A stretch of DNA of 64,000 nt, from assembly GCA_022764045.1 (NCBI GenBank), contig JALERU010000058.1:1-64000 (forward strand), in the 5' to 3' direction. Under the pieces are notes generated by a model, which did not search any database, was not told the origin of the DNA, and worked only from the letters and a program-made list of their open reading frames with translations. The position numbers and the translations under genes were made by a program. Origin of the DNA: Clostridiales bacterium. Lineage in GTDB: Bacteria; Bacillota; Clostridia; Oscillospirales; Oscillospiraceae. Shown one piece after another: positions 55,495 to 63,001 of the stretch; position 1 is the stretch's first letter; each line of letters opens with the position of its first letter.

Positions 55495-56559
55495 ATGAAA
55501 AAGCTCAGAAAAATCATCAGCCTTATGCTCGTATGCGCCATGGCAGCGGTTCTCCTGGCCGGCTGCGGCGGCGAGCCCAGCACCAGCTCCGGTCAGGAAG
55601 GGGAGTCGACCGAGGGTAAGACCTACGAGCTCCGTCTGGCCACCCTGTATCCCGCCGAGCACGAACTGACCGTTTCCGCCCAGGCTGCCTGCGATAAGAT
55701 CGAGCAGGAGACCAACGGCGCGGTCAAGATCCAGATCTATCCCTCGGACCAGTTGGGTGACTACACTTCGGTCTATGAGGAAGTGATGAAGGGGACCATC
55801 GACATGACCATCAACACCATGGTCACCACCTATGACCCCACCCTGGAAATGCTGACCATCCCTTACCTGGCAAGCTCCTATGAGGAGGCCAAGGAAATCT
55901 ACTGCAACCCCGACTCCTACTTCTTCCAGACAGTGCGTGAGCGCCAGGAAGCCCTGAACATTGAGACCCTGGGCATCTATATCTCCGGCGCCATGGGCGT
56001 GGGCGCTGCCAAGCACCTGGACAACGTGATGGACCCCACCGCCTCTAAGTCCGCCCTCATCCGGTGTCCCTCCATGGACTCCTACCTGTGGACCGCGGAA
56101 GGCTTTGGCTTCAATACTGTGACCATCGCTTACAGTGAACTCTACACTGCCCTTCAGACCGGCGTCTGCGACGGCTGGGTCGGCGGCGGCGCTTATGTCA
56201 ACTACGTCAGCTTCCGCGACGTGCTGGATTACTTCTGCGACGCCCGCTATATCTATGAGAACATCGTCTGCATCATGAACAAGGACCTCTTCGACGGCAT
56301 GCCCGCTGAGTATCAGGAGATCATCCAGAAGGCCTTTACCGAGTCCACCTATTCCTTCACCGATCAGATGGAGGCCCTGGACAACAAGGCCATGGAGGAT
56401 ATGGCTGCCATGGGCATCGAGATCTACTCCCCCACCGAGGAAGAGTATGAGACCATGCGGGCTTACTTCAAGGAGAACGTCTGGCCCAAGTATGAGAACA
56501 CCCTGGACGCCAGCGTGTATCAGGCTCTGATCACCAACGGCATGCGCGCCGCCGCATAA
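55495..56559 (+). CDS. dctP: TRAP transporter substrate-binding protein DctP
   Basis: A 354-residue lipoprotein with lipobox LLAGCGG (Cys23) and a Ser/Glu-rich linker. The mature part is a DctP/TAXI-like binder: LATLYPAEHELTVSAQAACDKIEQETNGAVKIQIYPSDQLGD, the conserved arginine near RCPSMDSYLW that clamps a carboxylate, and VCDGWVGGGAYVN. AAGGAGGT precedes the ATG at 55495; an upstream in-frame ATG at 55477 precedes that site and is rejected. It delivers an organic acid, here probably an opine or amino-acid derivative, to DctQM. Confidence 0.92.
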   Translation: MKKLRKIISLMLVCAMAAVLLAGCGGEPSTSSGQEGESTEGKTYELRLATLYPAEHELTVSAQAACDKIEQETNGAVKIQIYPSDQLGDYTSVYEEVMKGTIDMTINTMVTTYDPTLEMLTIPYLASSYEEAKEIYCNPDSYFFQTVRERQEALNIETLGIYISGAMGVGAAKHLDNVMDPTASKSALIRCPSMDSYLWTAEGFGFNTVTIAYSELYTALQTGVCDGWVGGGAYVNYVSFRDVLDYFCDARYIYENIVCIMNKDLFDGMPAEYQEIIQKAFTESTYSFTDQMEALDNKAMEDMAAMGIEIYSPTEEEYETMRAYFKENVWPKYENTLDASVYQALITNGMRAAA

Positions 56560-56584
56560 GGCTCCCTAAAGGAGGAACCGTGTT

Positions 56585-57133
56585 ATGAAGATCATGGCAA
56601 AAATAGAAAATAGCATAGTGTTCCGGGCTCTGCTGAAGGTTGAAGTCGCTGTTTTGATCATCACCAGTGTGCTGGCCGCGGCCTTTGTGTTCGCCGGTGT
56701 GTTCCTGCGCTATGTCCTGAAAAGTAACTTTTTTGGCCAAGAGGAAATCCTAACCGTGGTGGCCATGTGGCTGTACTGGATGGGTGGGATCTACGGCACC
56801 TATGAGAACTCCCATATTAAGGGTGACCTGCTGTCCTCGGCGTTTAAGTCTCCCAAGGCAAAGAAAACCATTGAACTGGTCATTTTGGTGGTCAGCTTTG
56901 TGGTCATTCTCGTCTTCTGCATTTGGGGCTGCCAGTATATGCAGTTCAACCTGACCTTCAAGTCGGTGACCACCGGCCTGAAGATTCCCATGTATCTGTC
57001 TCAACTTCCGTTGCTAGTGGGCTTCATTATGATGGAGCTGTACACGGTGTTCCACATTTTCCGCGTGGCCACCGACAAGCACTTTGGAGAACCCAAGGAA
57101 ACGGATGTCTTACCCGAAGGAGGTGACGCCTGA
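56585..57133 (+). CDS. dctQ: TRAP transporter small membrane subunit DctQ
   Basis: A 182-residue protein with four hydrophobic helices (residues about 18-40, 50-72, 92-114 and 135-155). The family motif FFGQEEILTVVAMWLYWMGG and ENSHIKGDLL are present. AAAGGAGG lies 9 bases before the ATG. Its stop overlaps the dctM start (TGATG), so the two subunits are translationally coupled and made in equal amounts. Confidence 0.92.
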   Translation: MKIMAKIENSIVFRALLKVEVAVLIITSVLAAAFVFAGVFLRYVLKSNFFGQEEILTVVAMWLYWMGGIYGTYENSHIKGDLLSSAFKSPKAKKTIELVILVVSFVVILVFCIWGCQYMQFNLTFKSVTTGLKIPMYLSQLPLLVGFIMMELYTVFHIFRVATDKHFGEPKETDVLPEGGDA

Positions 57134-58437
57134 TGGAACTTGTGATTGCCCTTTTGATCCTGCTGGTGACCATCGTCATTGGCGTCCCGGTGGTCTATGC
57201 CTTCGGCGCCACCACCATTTGGCTGGTGCTGTCCCTGGGCTTTGACGCGTCCTTCGTCTTCACCACCATTTACAGCAAGATGAACAGCTTCGTCCTGCTG
57301 GCCATTCCCCTCTTCATCATTCTGGGCGGAATTATGGAGAAGGGCGGCGTAGGCAGCGCCCTGGTAGAGTTCGTGGAGGCCTTTACTGGCCGCATCAAAG
57401 GCGCCCTGTGCGCTGTGGCCGCTGTGGCCTGCGCTGTCTTCGGCTCCATTTGCGGCAGCGGCGCGGCTACCCTGTCCTGCATCGGCTCCATTCTGGCGCC
57501 CAAGATGCGGGAGCGGAAATATCCCATGGGTGTCTGCGCGGCGGTGCTGGCCTGCGCGGCCCCCATCGGGATGCTGATCCCTCCCAGCTCCATTCAGATC
57601 CTGTTTGCCTGGGCGGGGAATCTGTCCGTGCTGACCTGCTTCCTGGCCACCGTGGTCCCCGGCATCATTCTGACCATCCTTATCTCCATTGTGGGGATCA
57701 TTATGTGCCAGAAGTATCCCGACGTGGTGGTGAGCGAGCGGCTGCCGAAAAGGATCTGGCTCCGCCGGACGGGAAAATCCACCCTGGGCGCCATCCCGGC
57801 CCTGATTATGCCCGTGATCGTGCTGGGCGGCATTTACGGCGGCTACATGACGGCCTCTGAGGCCGCCGGCGTGGCCATTGTCTATGCCATCCCCGTGAGT
57901 ATCTTCATCTACAAGGGACTGAAGATGAAGGAACTGGGGCACACCTTCCGGGAGGCCGCCACCACCACCGGCGTCATCATGGTGATGCTGGGCACCATCA
58001 TGGTGGTCAGCCGCATCCTGGTGATGAACAACGTGCCCATGAAGATTCTGGACGGCCTGATGATGATCTCCGGCAACAATAAGTACATCATCCTGCTGAT
58101 GATTAACATCTTCATGGTCATCATCGGCATGCTGATGGACGACGTGAGCGGCACCCTGCTGCTGGCCCCCATCCTGCTGCCCATCGGCACTGCCCTGGGA
58201 CTGAGCCCCTACCACGTGGCGGCCATCCTGGGCGTCAACTTGGGCATGGGGAATGTGACACCGCCCACGGCGCCCTTCCTGTACCTGGGCGGGCGGATCT
58301 GCAAGGTGGACACCAAGGCCATGATGAAGCCCATGCTGCTCATCCTGCTCTTCGCCTATCTGCCTACCCTGATCCTGACGACCTATGTCCCCGACATCTG
58401 CCTCTGGCTGCCCAGACTGATTATGGGCGAGGTCTGA
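57133..58437 (+). CDS. dctM: TRAP transporter large membrane subunit DctM
   Basis: A 434-residue sodium-coupled transporter subunit with 11-12 helices. Recognisable are NSFVLLAIPLFIILGGIMEKGGV, the sodium-site segment CGSGAATLSCIGSILAPKM, IPPSSIQILFAW, and GMLMDDVSGTLLLAPILLPIG. It imports an organic acid with sodium, using the DctP protein encoded upstream. It is the last gene of the operon, ending just before a perfect 30-bp palindrome. Confidence 0.94.
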   Translation: MELVIALLILLVTIVIGVPVVYAFGATTIWLVLSLGFDASFVFTTIYSKMNSFVLLAIPLFIILGGIMEKGGVGSALVEFVEAFTGRIKGALCAVAAVACAVFGSICGSGAATLSCIGSILAPKMRERKYPMGVCAAVLACAAPIGMLIPPSSIQILFAWAGNLSVLTCFLATVVPGIILTILISIVGIIMCQKYPDVVVSERLPKRIWLRRTGKSTLGAIPALIMPVIVLGGIYGGYMTASEAAGVAIVYAIPVSIFIYKGLKMKELGHTFREAATTTGVIMVMLGTIMVVSRILVMNNVPMKILDGLMMISGNNKYIILLMINIFMVIIGMLMDDVSGTLLLAPILLPIGTALGLSPYHVAAILGVNLGMGNVTPPTAPFLYLGGRICKVDTKAMMKPMLLILLFAYLPTLILTTYVPDICLWLPRLIMGEV

Positions 58438-58465
58438 TCGGAAGAAAACCCTATACTGTCTCAAA

Positions 58466-58495
58466 GAAACGCCCGGCAGATCTGCCGGGCGTTTC
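58466..58495 (+). terminator. Palindromic terminator-like hairpin after dctM
   Basis: A perfect 30-bp palindrome (GAAACGCCCGGCAGA and its complement) lies 28 bp after dctM. The following T-run is short (TTT), and it also serves the converging MATE gene. Confidence 0.7.
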
Positions 58496-58543
58496 CATTG
58501 CCGGGAAGCAGAGGAGGGAGAAGGGCACTTTGGGGCAGGGTCT

Positions 58544-59884
58544 TTATTTAGATAAGGTATCCCGGCGCTTCCTAACAAACAGGAAGGTGAGGAGCGTGCT
58601 CAGAAGATCCGCAATGGGCTGGACCAAAATCACACCTGTCAGGCCAAAGAGGGCGGGAAGCAGGGCGACCAGGGGGAAAAAGAAGATTCCCTGCCGGCTC
58701 AGGCTGAGGATGCTGCCTGCCGCGCCCCTCCCCACGGCCAGGAAAAGAGAGGCGTACACCATCTGAAAGCCAAAGGGAATGAAAGACAGACCGTTCAGGA
58801 CCAGGGCCTTGCCGGCCAGGGAGACCATCTCCGGGTCAGTGCCGAAGAGGGAGACGATGGAGATGGAAAAAAGCCCCAGCACCAGGGCGCCCAGCAGGCA
58901 AAAGCCTGTGGACCATAGCAGGCAGAGGTCGATGGATTTCTTGAGCCGGCGGAACTGCCGGGCCCCGTAGTTGTATCCCGCGAAGGGCTGGAAGCCCTTG
59001 AGAAACCCAAAGACAACATAGGTGGCCACCGCCATGACCCGGCTCACCGCCCCCATGGCGGCCACGGCGTAGTCTCCATACCTCTTGGCCTGGGTGTTGA
59101 TGAGACCCATGGAGGCACTGGAAAGGAGCTGGAACAGCAGGACAGGCACCCCGATTTTCAGAATCTCCCGGTAGAGGGCCTTGGAGGGGGAAAAGGCGTG
59201 GAGAGAGAACCGCAGCACGCCCTTTCTCCGAAGAAGGTACCCCAGGTAAAGACCGGCGCTGAGGCACAGGGAGAGCACCGTGGCCACAGCAGCGCCCTGG
59301 ATCTCCAGGTTCAGACCGTAGATGAAAATGGGGTCCAGGACCACGTTGGCCAGGCTGCCGGTGAGCATGGACAGCATGGTAAACCGTGTGGCCCCCTGGG
59401 CGGTGAGCAGGTTGTTCATGGTCACGGTGAACACGTTGAGCAGGGAGCCAGCCACGTAGATTCTGGCATAAGCTCTGGCATAGGGCAGGATGGTGGCCGT
59501 GGCGCCCAACCCGGTCAGAATGGGGTCGAGGAAGCACAAGATCCCGGCGATGCTGACCCCGCCTACCAGGAGACTGGTGAACAGGGCGGTGGAGGCGGTT
59601 TGGTTGGCCCGGACCAGTTCCCCCTGGCCCAACAGCCGGGAGAGATAGGATGCGGCCCCAGCCCCAAACATCATGCCCAGGCCGATGACGATTTGTACGA
59701 TGGGGAAGACCACGGAGACCGCGCCCATTTGAGCCAGTCCCAGTCCGCCCACGAAGTAGCCGTCAATGGCGTTATACAGGGCGGAGAGGAGCATGCCTAC
59801 CATGGTGGGCAGCCCCAGCTTCAGCAGGGCGGTGGGGACCGCTGCCCGAGCCAACAGATCAATGCGGGTGGTGTTGTCTGTCAT
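58544..59884 (-). CDS. MATE-family multidrug exporter
   Basis: A 446-residue protein with 12 helices in two similar halves (NorM/DinF superfamily, bacterial MepA-like branch). The N-terminus PTALLKLGLPTMVGMLLSALYNAIDGYFVGGLG and the mid-part PVLLFQLLSSASMGLINTQAKRYGDYAVAAMGAVSR are typical. It would extrude cationic compounds with Na+ or H+. AGGAGG is 8 bases before the start. A 16-bp palindrome at 59907-59922 overlaps its likely promoter region, and the adjacent TetR gene is preceded by the same palindrome, so induction by its substrate is probable. Confidence 0.92.
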   Translation of the reverse strand: MTDNTTRIDLLARAAVPTALLKLGLPTMVGMLLSALYNAIDGYFVGGLGLAQMGAVSVVFPIVQIVIGLGMMFGAGAASYLSRLLGQGELVRANQTASTALFTSLLVGGVSIAGILCFLDPILTGLGATATILPYARAYARIYVAGSLLNVFTVTMNNLLTAQGATRFTMLSMLTGSLANVVLDPIFIYGLNLEIQGAAVATVLSLCLSAGLYLGYLLRRKGVLRFSLHAFSPSKALYREILKIGVPVLLFQLLSSASMGLINTQAKRYGDYAVAAMGAVSRVMAVATYVVFGFLKGFQPFAGYNYGARQFRRLKKSIDLCLLWSTGFCLLGALVLGLFSISIVSLFGTDPEMVSLAGKALVLNGLSFIPFGFQMVYASLFLAVGRGAAGSILSLSRQGIFFFPLVALLPALFGLTGVILVQPIADLLSTLLTFLFVRKRRDTLSK

Positions 59885-59906
59885 CAGAATGACCTCCTAA
59901 GGAAAA

Positions 59907-59922
59907 TTGAATTGAGATTCAA
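59907..59922. promoter_or_regulatory. Probable TetR operator upstream of MATE
   Basis: TTGAATTGAGATTCAA, an inverted repeat TTGAAT-N4-ATTCAA, lies 22 bp before the MATE start codon. An extra half-site TTCAA follows at 59928-59932. The same palindrome form occurs at 60534-60549. Confidence 0.6.
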
Positions 59923-59950
59923 GATTGTTCAATAAAAAAAGGAATTGGTT

Positions 59951-60517
59951 TCAAAGACCAATTCCTGACAGATACATTTTTGATAGCTTTTCCAGGAGCG
60001 AGACCGCCCACTCCTTTCCCTGGTAGTGGTACATGATTTGCAGCAGACCGTCCACAAAATTGCTGGCGATGATGTGCAGAAACAGGCTGTCAGCGTCCTC
60101 CGGTGGGTGGGCGTTCAGATGGGCCTCAATGTCGCCGATCAATTTCTCCTTTTCTCCGGCATATTTGGTGCCCGCGCTTTTGTCCATGAGCAAAATAAAC
60201 TCCCGGTGGTGGTCAAAGAGGTTGAGCAGGCAGCGGATTTCCCCCTTGCTCAGACCGTAGACCTCGTTGCCCGTGTGCTTGCTGGGGGAGGGGCTGCCCT
60301 CCGATAGCACCCGCTGCCAATCATAGAGGACGGGGAGGAGGACGGCGTCGAAGAGGGCTTCCTTATTCTTATAGTAGGAATAGATCAGCCCCGTCGGGAC
60401 TCTGGCCCCTTCCGCGATCCTGCGCATGGCGGCGGCGGAATAGCCTTGTTCAAAAAATTCCTCCAGAGCGGCGGCTTGAATCCGCGCCCGGATTTCCTCT
60501 TTCAGTACCTGTGGCAT
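59951..60517 (-). CDS. TetR-family repressor
   Basis: A 188-residue regulator. The N-terminal helix-turn-helix is clear (residues about 8-50: IQAAALEEFFEQGYSAAAMRRIAEGARVPTGLIYSYYKNKEALF). The C-terminal ligand domain is all helical and not assigned to a ligand class. The start at 60517 is the conventional TetR N-terminus; the longer reading to 60622 extends through the operator and is rejected. It lies 66 bp upstream of the MATE gene on the same strand, and both are preceded by the same 16-bp palindrome, indicating self-regulation and drug-type control of MATE. Confidence 0.88.
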   Translation of the reverse strand: MPQVLKEEIRARIQAAALEEFFEQGYSAAAMRRIAEGARVPTGLIYSYYKNKEALFDAVLLPVLYDWQRVLSEGSPSPSKHTGNEVYGLSKGEIRCLLNLFDHHREFILLMDKSAGTKYAGEKEKLIGDIEAHLNAHPPEDADSLFLHIIASNFVDGLLQIMYHYQGKEWAVSLLEKLSKMYLSGIGL

Positions 60518-60533
60518 GAGTATTGCTCCAATC

Positions 60534-60549
60534 TTGAATATAAGTTCAA
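60534..60549. promoter_or_regulatory. Probable TetR operator upstream of tetR
   Basis: TTGAATATAAGTTCAA has the arms TTGAA/TTCAA at the same 16-bp span as the copy upstream of the MATE gene, 17 bp before the TetR start codon. Confidence 0.6.
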
Positions 60550-60746
60550 TTATAAGGTCAGCCAGGGCCTTTGTCAAGGCTCCGGGGAGACAATTTACCG
60601 GGGTGATTCCCTTTATATGCAAGAATTCTTGTAGAAATGAGAACGTTTTTTTGATAAAATTGACGGAATCCGTTGCGGATTGGAAGAAAATTAGTTATAA
60701 TATTTAGTAAACTTTCAAAAGCAGAGGGGCTTCTTGTGAGGGTCTA

Positions 60747-60775
60747 TTGACTTGTCACCTGTTTGGGCATATAAT
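60747..60775 (+). promoter_or_regulatory. Promoter of pncB-niaR
   Basis: TTGACT (60747-60752), 17-base spacer, TATAAT (60770-60775). The spacer begins TGTCACCTGT, resembling half of the palindrome at 62938-62971, so NiaR may bind here. Confidence 0.75.
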
Positions 60776-60878
60776 AAGACGGCTTTCACAAGTGAGCATC
60801 CCAGGCCCAAAGAGGAAGGGGCCTGCTTGATTTCTGGGCGGAGGAGCTGCCCTATCAAAGAGAACAGAGGATCTTACC

Positions 60879-62339
60879 ATGAACACAAATAAGAAGCTGA
60901 ACATGACCATGCTGTGTGACTTTTATGAGCTCACTATGGGCAATGGATATTTTAAGGCCGGCTATAAGGATCGGATCACCCACTTTGATCTGTTCTTCCG
61001 CAGCGTGCCCGACAAGGGGGGCTATGCCATTGCGGCGGGGCTGGAGCAGGTGATTGAGTACATCGAGGACCTCCACTTTGAGCCGGAGGATATTGAATAT
61101 CTCCGGAGCCGGAAGATGTTTGACGAGGGCTTTTTAGAGTATCTGGCAAACTTTCAGTTTACCGGCGATATCTTCGCGGTGCCCGAGGGAACCCCGGTCT
61201 TCCCCAACGAGCCCATCCTGACTGTCCGGGCTCCCGCCATCCAGAGCCAGTTGCTGGAGACCTTCCTGCTGCTGACCATCAACCACCAGAGCCTCATCGC
61301 CACCAAGGCCAACCGGATCGTCCGGGCCGCCCGGGGCCGGGCGGTGCTGGAGTTCGGCTCCCGCCGGGCCCAGGGGGCCAGCGGCGCCATTGACGGCGCC
61401 CGGGCCGCCTTCATCGGCGGCTGCAAGGGAACGGCCTGCACCATTTCCGACCAGCTTTACGGCGTCCCTGCCGGGGGCACCATGGCCCACGCCTGGGTGC
61501 AGACCTTCGACACCCAGTATGACGCCTTCCGGACCTATTGCGAGATCTATCCCGACAACCCTGTTTTGCTGGTGGACACCTACCACACCCTGAAAAGCGG
61601 CATCCCCGACGCCATCCGGGCCTTCAACGACGTCCTCAAGCCCAAGGGCCTGACCAAGTGCGGCATCCGCCTGGATTCCGGCGACATGGCCTATCTCACC
61701 CGGAAGGCCCGCCAGATGCTGGACGAGGCCGGCTGGACGGACTGTAAGATTACCGTTTCCAATTCCCTGGATGAGATTATCATCCAGGACCTGCTCATTC
61801 AGGGGGCCCAGATCGACGCCTTTGGCGTGGGCGAGCGGCTGATCACCGCCCGCAGCGAGCCCGTCTTTGGCGGGGTATATAAGCTGGTGGCCTATGAGGA
61901 TGACAAGGGCAACGTGATCCCGAAAATTAAGCTCAGTGAAAACGTGGCCAAGATCACTACGCCCCAGTATAAAAAGGTCTACCGCCTTTTTGCCAACGAA
62001 AACGGCAAGGCCATCGGCGACTGGCTCTGTACCTATGATGAGACGGTGGAGAGCAATCAGAACCCTGACGGCAGCCTGACCATTTTTGACCCCGACGCCA
62101 CCTGGAAGAAAAAGACCATCAACAATTTCACCGCCAGAGAACTTCAGAAGCCCATCTATCTGGGGGGTAAGCTGGTCTATGACATGCCTACCCTGGAAGA
62201 GATCCAAACATACTGCGAGGAGCAGATGGACACCATGTGGGACGAGGTGAAACGGTTTGACAACCCCCACAACTATTATGTGGATCTGTCCCAGAAGCTG
62301 TGGGACATTAAATACGACCTGCTGACCCACCATAAGTGA
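60879..62339 (+). CDS. pncB: Nicotinate phosphoribosyltransferase
   Basis: A 486-residue enzyme of the NAD salvage (Preiss-Handler) pathway that makes nicotinate mononucleotide from nicotinate and PRPP with ATP. Conserved segments: LCDFYELTMGNGYF at the N-terminus, FDLFFRSVPDKGGYAIAAGLEQVI, EFGSRRAQG (phosphate binding), TMAHAWVQTF, LVDTYHTLKSGIPDAI and RLDSGDMAYLTRKAR. Length matches Gram-positive enzymes. It shares a promoter with niaR 46 bp downstream. Confidence 0.95.
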   Translation: MNTNKKLNMTMLCDFYELTMGNGYFKAGYKDRITHFDLFFRSVPDKGGYAIAAGLEQVIEYIEDLHFEPEDIEYLRSRKMFDEGFLEYLANFQFTGDIFAVPEGTPVFPNEPILTVRAPAIQSQLLETFLLLTINHQSLIATKANRIVRAARGRAVLEFGSRRAQGASGAIDGARAAFIGGCKGTACTISDQLYGVPAGGTMAHAWVQTFDTQYDAFRTYCEIYPDNPVLLVDTYHTLKSGIPDAIRAFNDVLKPKGLTKCGIRLDSGDMAYLTRKARQMLDEAGWTDCKITVSNSLDEIIIQDLLIQGAQIDAFGVGERLITARSEPVFGGVYKLVAYEDDKGNVIPKIKLSENVAKITTPQYKKVYRLFANENGKAIGDWLCTYDETVESNQNPDGSLTIFDPDATWKKKTINNFTARELQKPIYLGGKLVYDMPTLEEIQTYCEEQMDTMWDEVKRFDNPHNYYVDLSQKLWDIKYDLLTHHK

Positions 62340-62385
62340 GGGCGGAACAGGAAGAGGCAGCGCCGTGGAGAGGAGCGTGACGAGG

Positions 62386-62895
62386 ATGAAGGCAGAGGAA
62401 CGAAGAAAGCGGATTGCTGAGACCCTGACGGCAGACCAGCCCATCAGCGCCACGGCTTTGGCGGGGCGGTTTTCCGTGAGCCGGCAGATCATTGTGGGGG
62501 ATATCGCCCTGCTGCGGGCCGCCGGGCTGGATATTGTCGCCACCCCCCGGGGCTATAAGCTGGGGGAGACCGCGGGCCTGCTGCGGGCGGTGGCCTGTAT
62601 CCACACCGGCCAGGAGCTGGAAACCGAGCTGCTGACCATGGTGGACAACGGCTGCACGGTGATCGACGTGGTGGTGGACCACCCCCTGTATGGACAGATC
62701 ACCGGTCAGCTCAGCCTGGCCTCCCGGTACGATGTAAAGCAGTTTGCGGAAAAGGCCAGAAACGCGGCCCCCCTGTCCTCCCTGACCGACGGCGTGCACA
62801 TCCACAACCTCCGCTGCCCCGATGAGGAGGCCTACCGGCGGGTGTGTGCCGACCTGGAAAAGCTGGGGATTCTTTACACCCAGAAGAGCCAGTGA
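62386..62895 (+). CDS. niaR: NiaR niacin-responsive repressor
   Basis: A 169-residue repressor of NAD salvage and niacin uptake in Firmicutes. The N-terminal HTH_11 domain (RKRIAETLTADQPISATALAGRFSVSRQIIVGDIALLRAAG) is joined to a C-terminal 3H domain with its conserved histidines (VACIHTGQELETELL, VVVDHPLYGQ, DGVHIHNL) that bind nickel and nicotinate. I start at the ATG at 62386; a GTG at 62365 is an alternative. It is co-transcribed with pncB, and a long palindrome lies over the next promoter, so it probably controls both units. Confidence 0.92.
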   Translation: MKAEERRKRIAETLTADQPISATALAGRFSVSRQIIVGDIALLRAAGLDIVATPRGYKLGETAGLLRAVACIHTGQELETELLTMVDNGCTVIDVVVDHPLYGQITGQLSLASRYDVKQFAEKARNAAPLSSLTDGVHIHNLRCPDEEAYRRVCADLEKLGILYTQKSQ

Positions 62896-62908
62896 AGGCA
62901 AGAGGGGA

Positions 62909-62937
62909 TTGACAAGCCCCTATAAAGAGATTACAAT
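62909..62937 (+). promoter_or_regulatory. Promoter of the EIIC-like gene
   Basis: TTGACA (62909-62914), 17-base spacer, TACAAT (62932-62937), directly followed by the palindrome at 62938-62971 that would cover the transcription start. Confidence 0.85.
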
Positions 62938-62971
62938 AGACGTCACATGTGTCAAGACATATGTGACGTCT
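62938..62971. promoter_or_regulatory. 34-bp palindrome, probable NiaR operator
   Basis: AGACGTCACATGTGTC and GACATATGTGACGTCT are complementary at 15 of 16 positions around a central AA. It abuts the -10 box, a position suited to repression, and directly follows niaR. As RNA it would also be a strong hairpin near the 5' end, followed by TATTTTTAT, so a terminator role cannot be excluded. Confidence 0.65.
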
Positions 62972-63001
62972 ATTTTTATGAAATGGAGACAAAAGAGTAT
63001 T

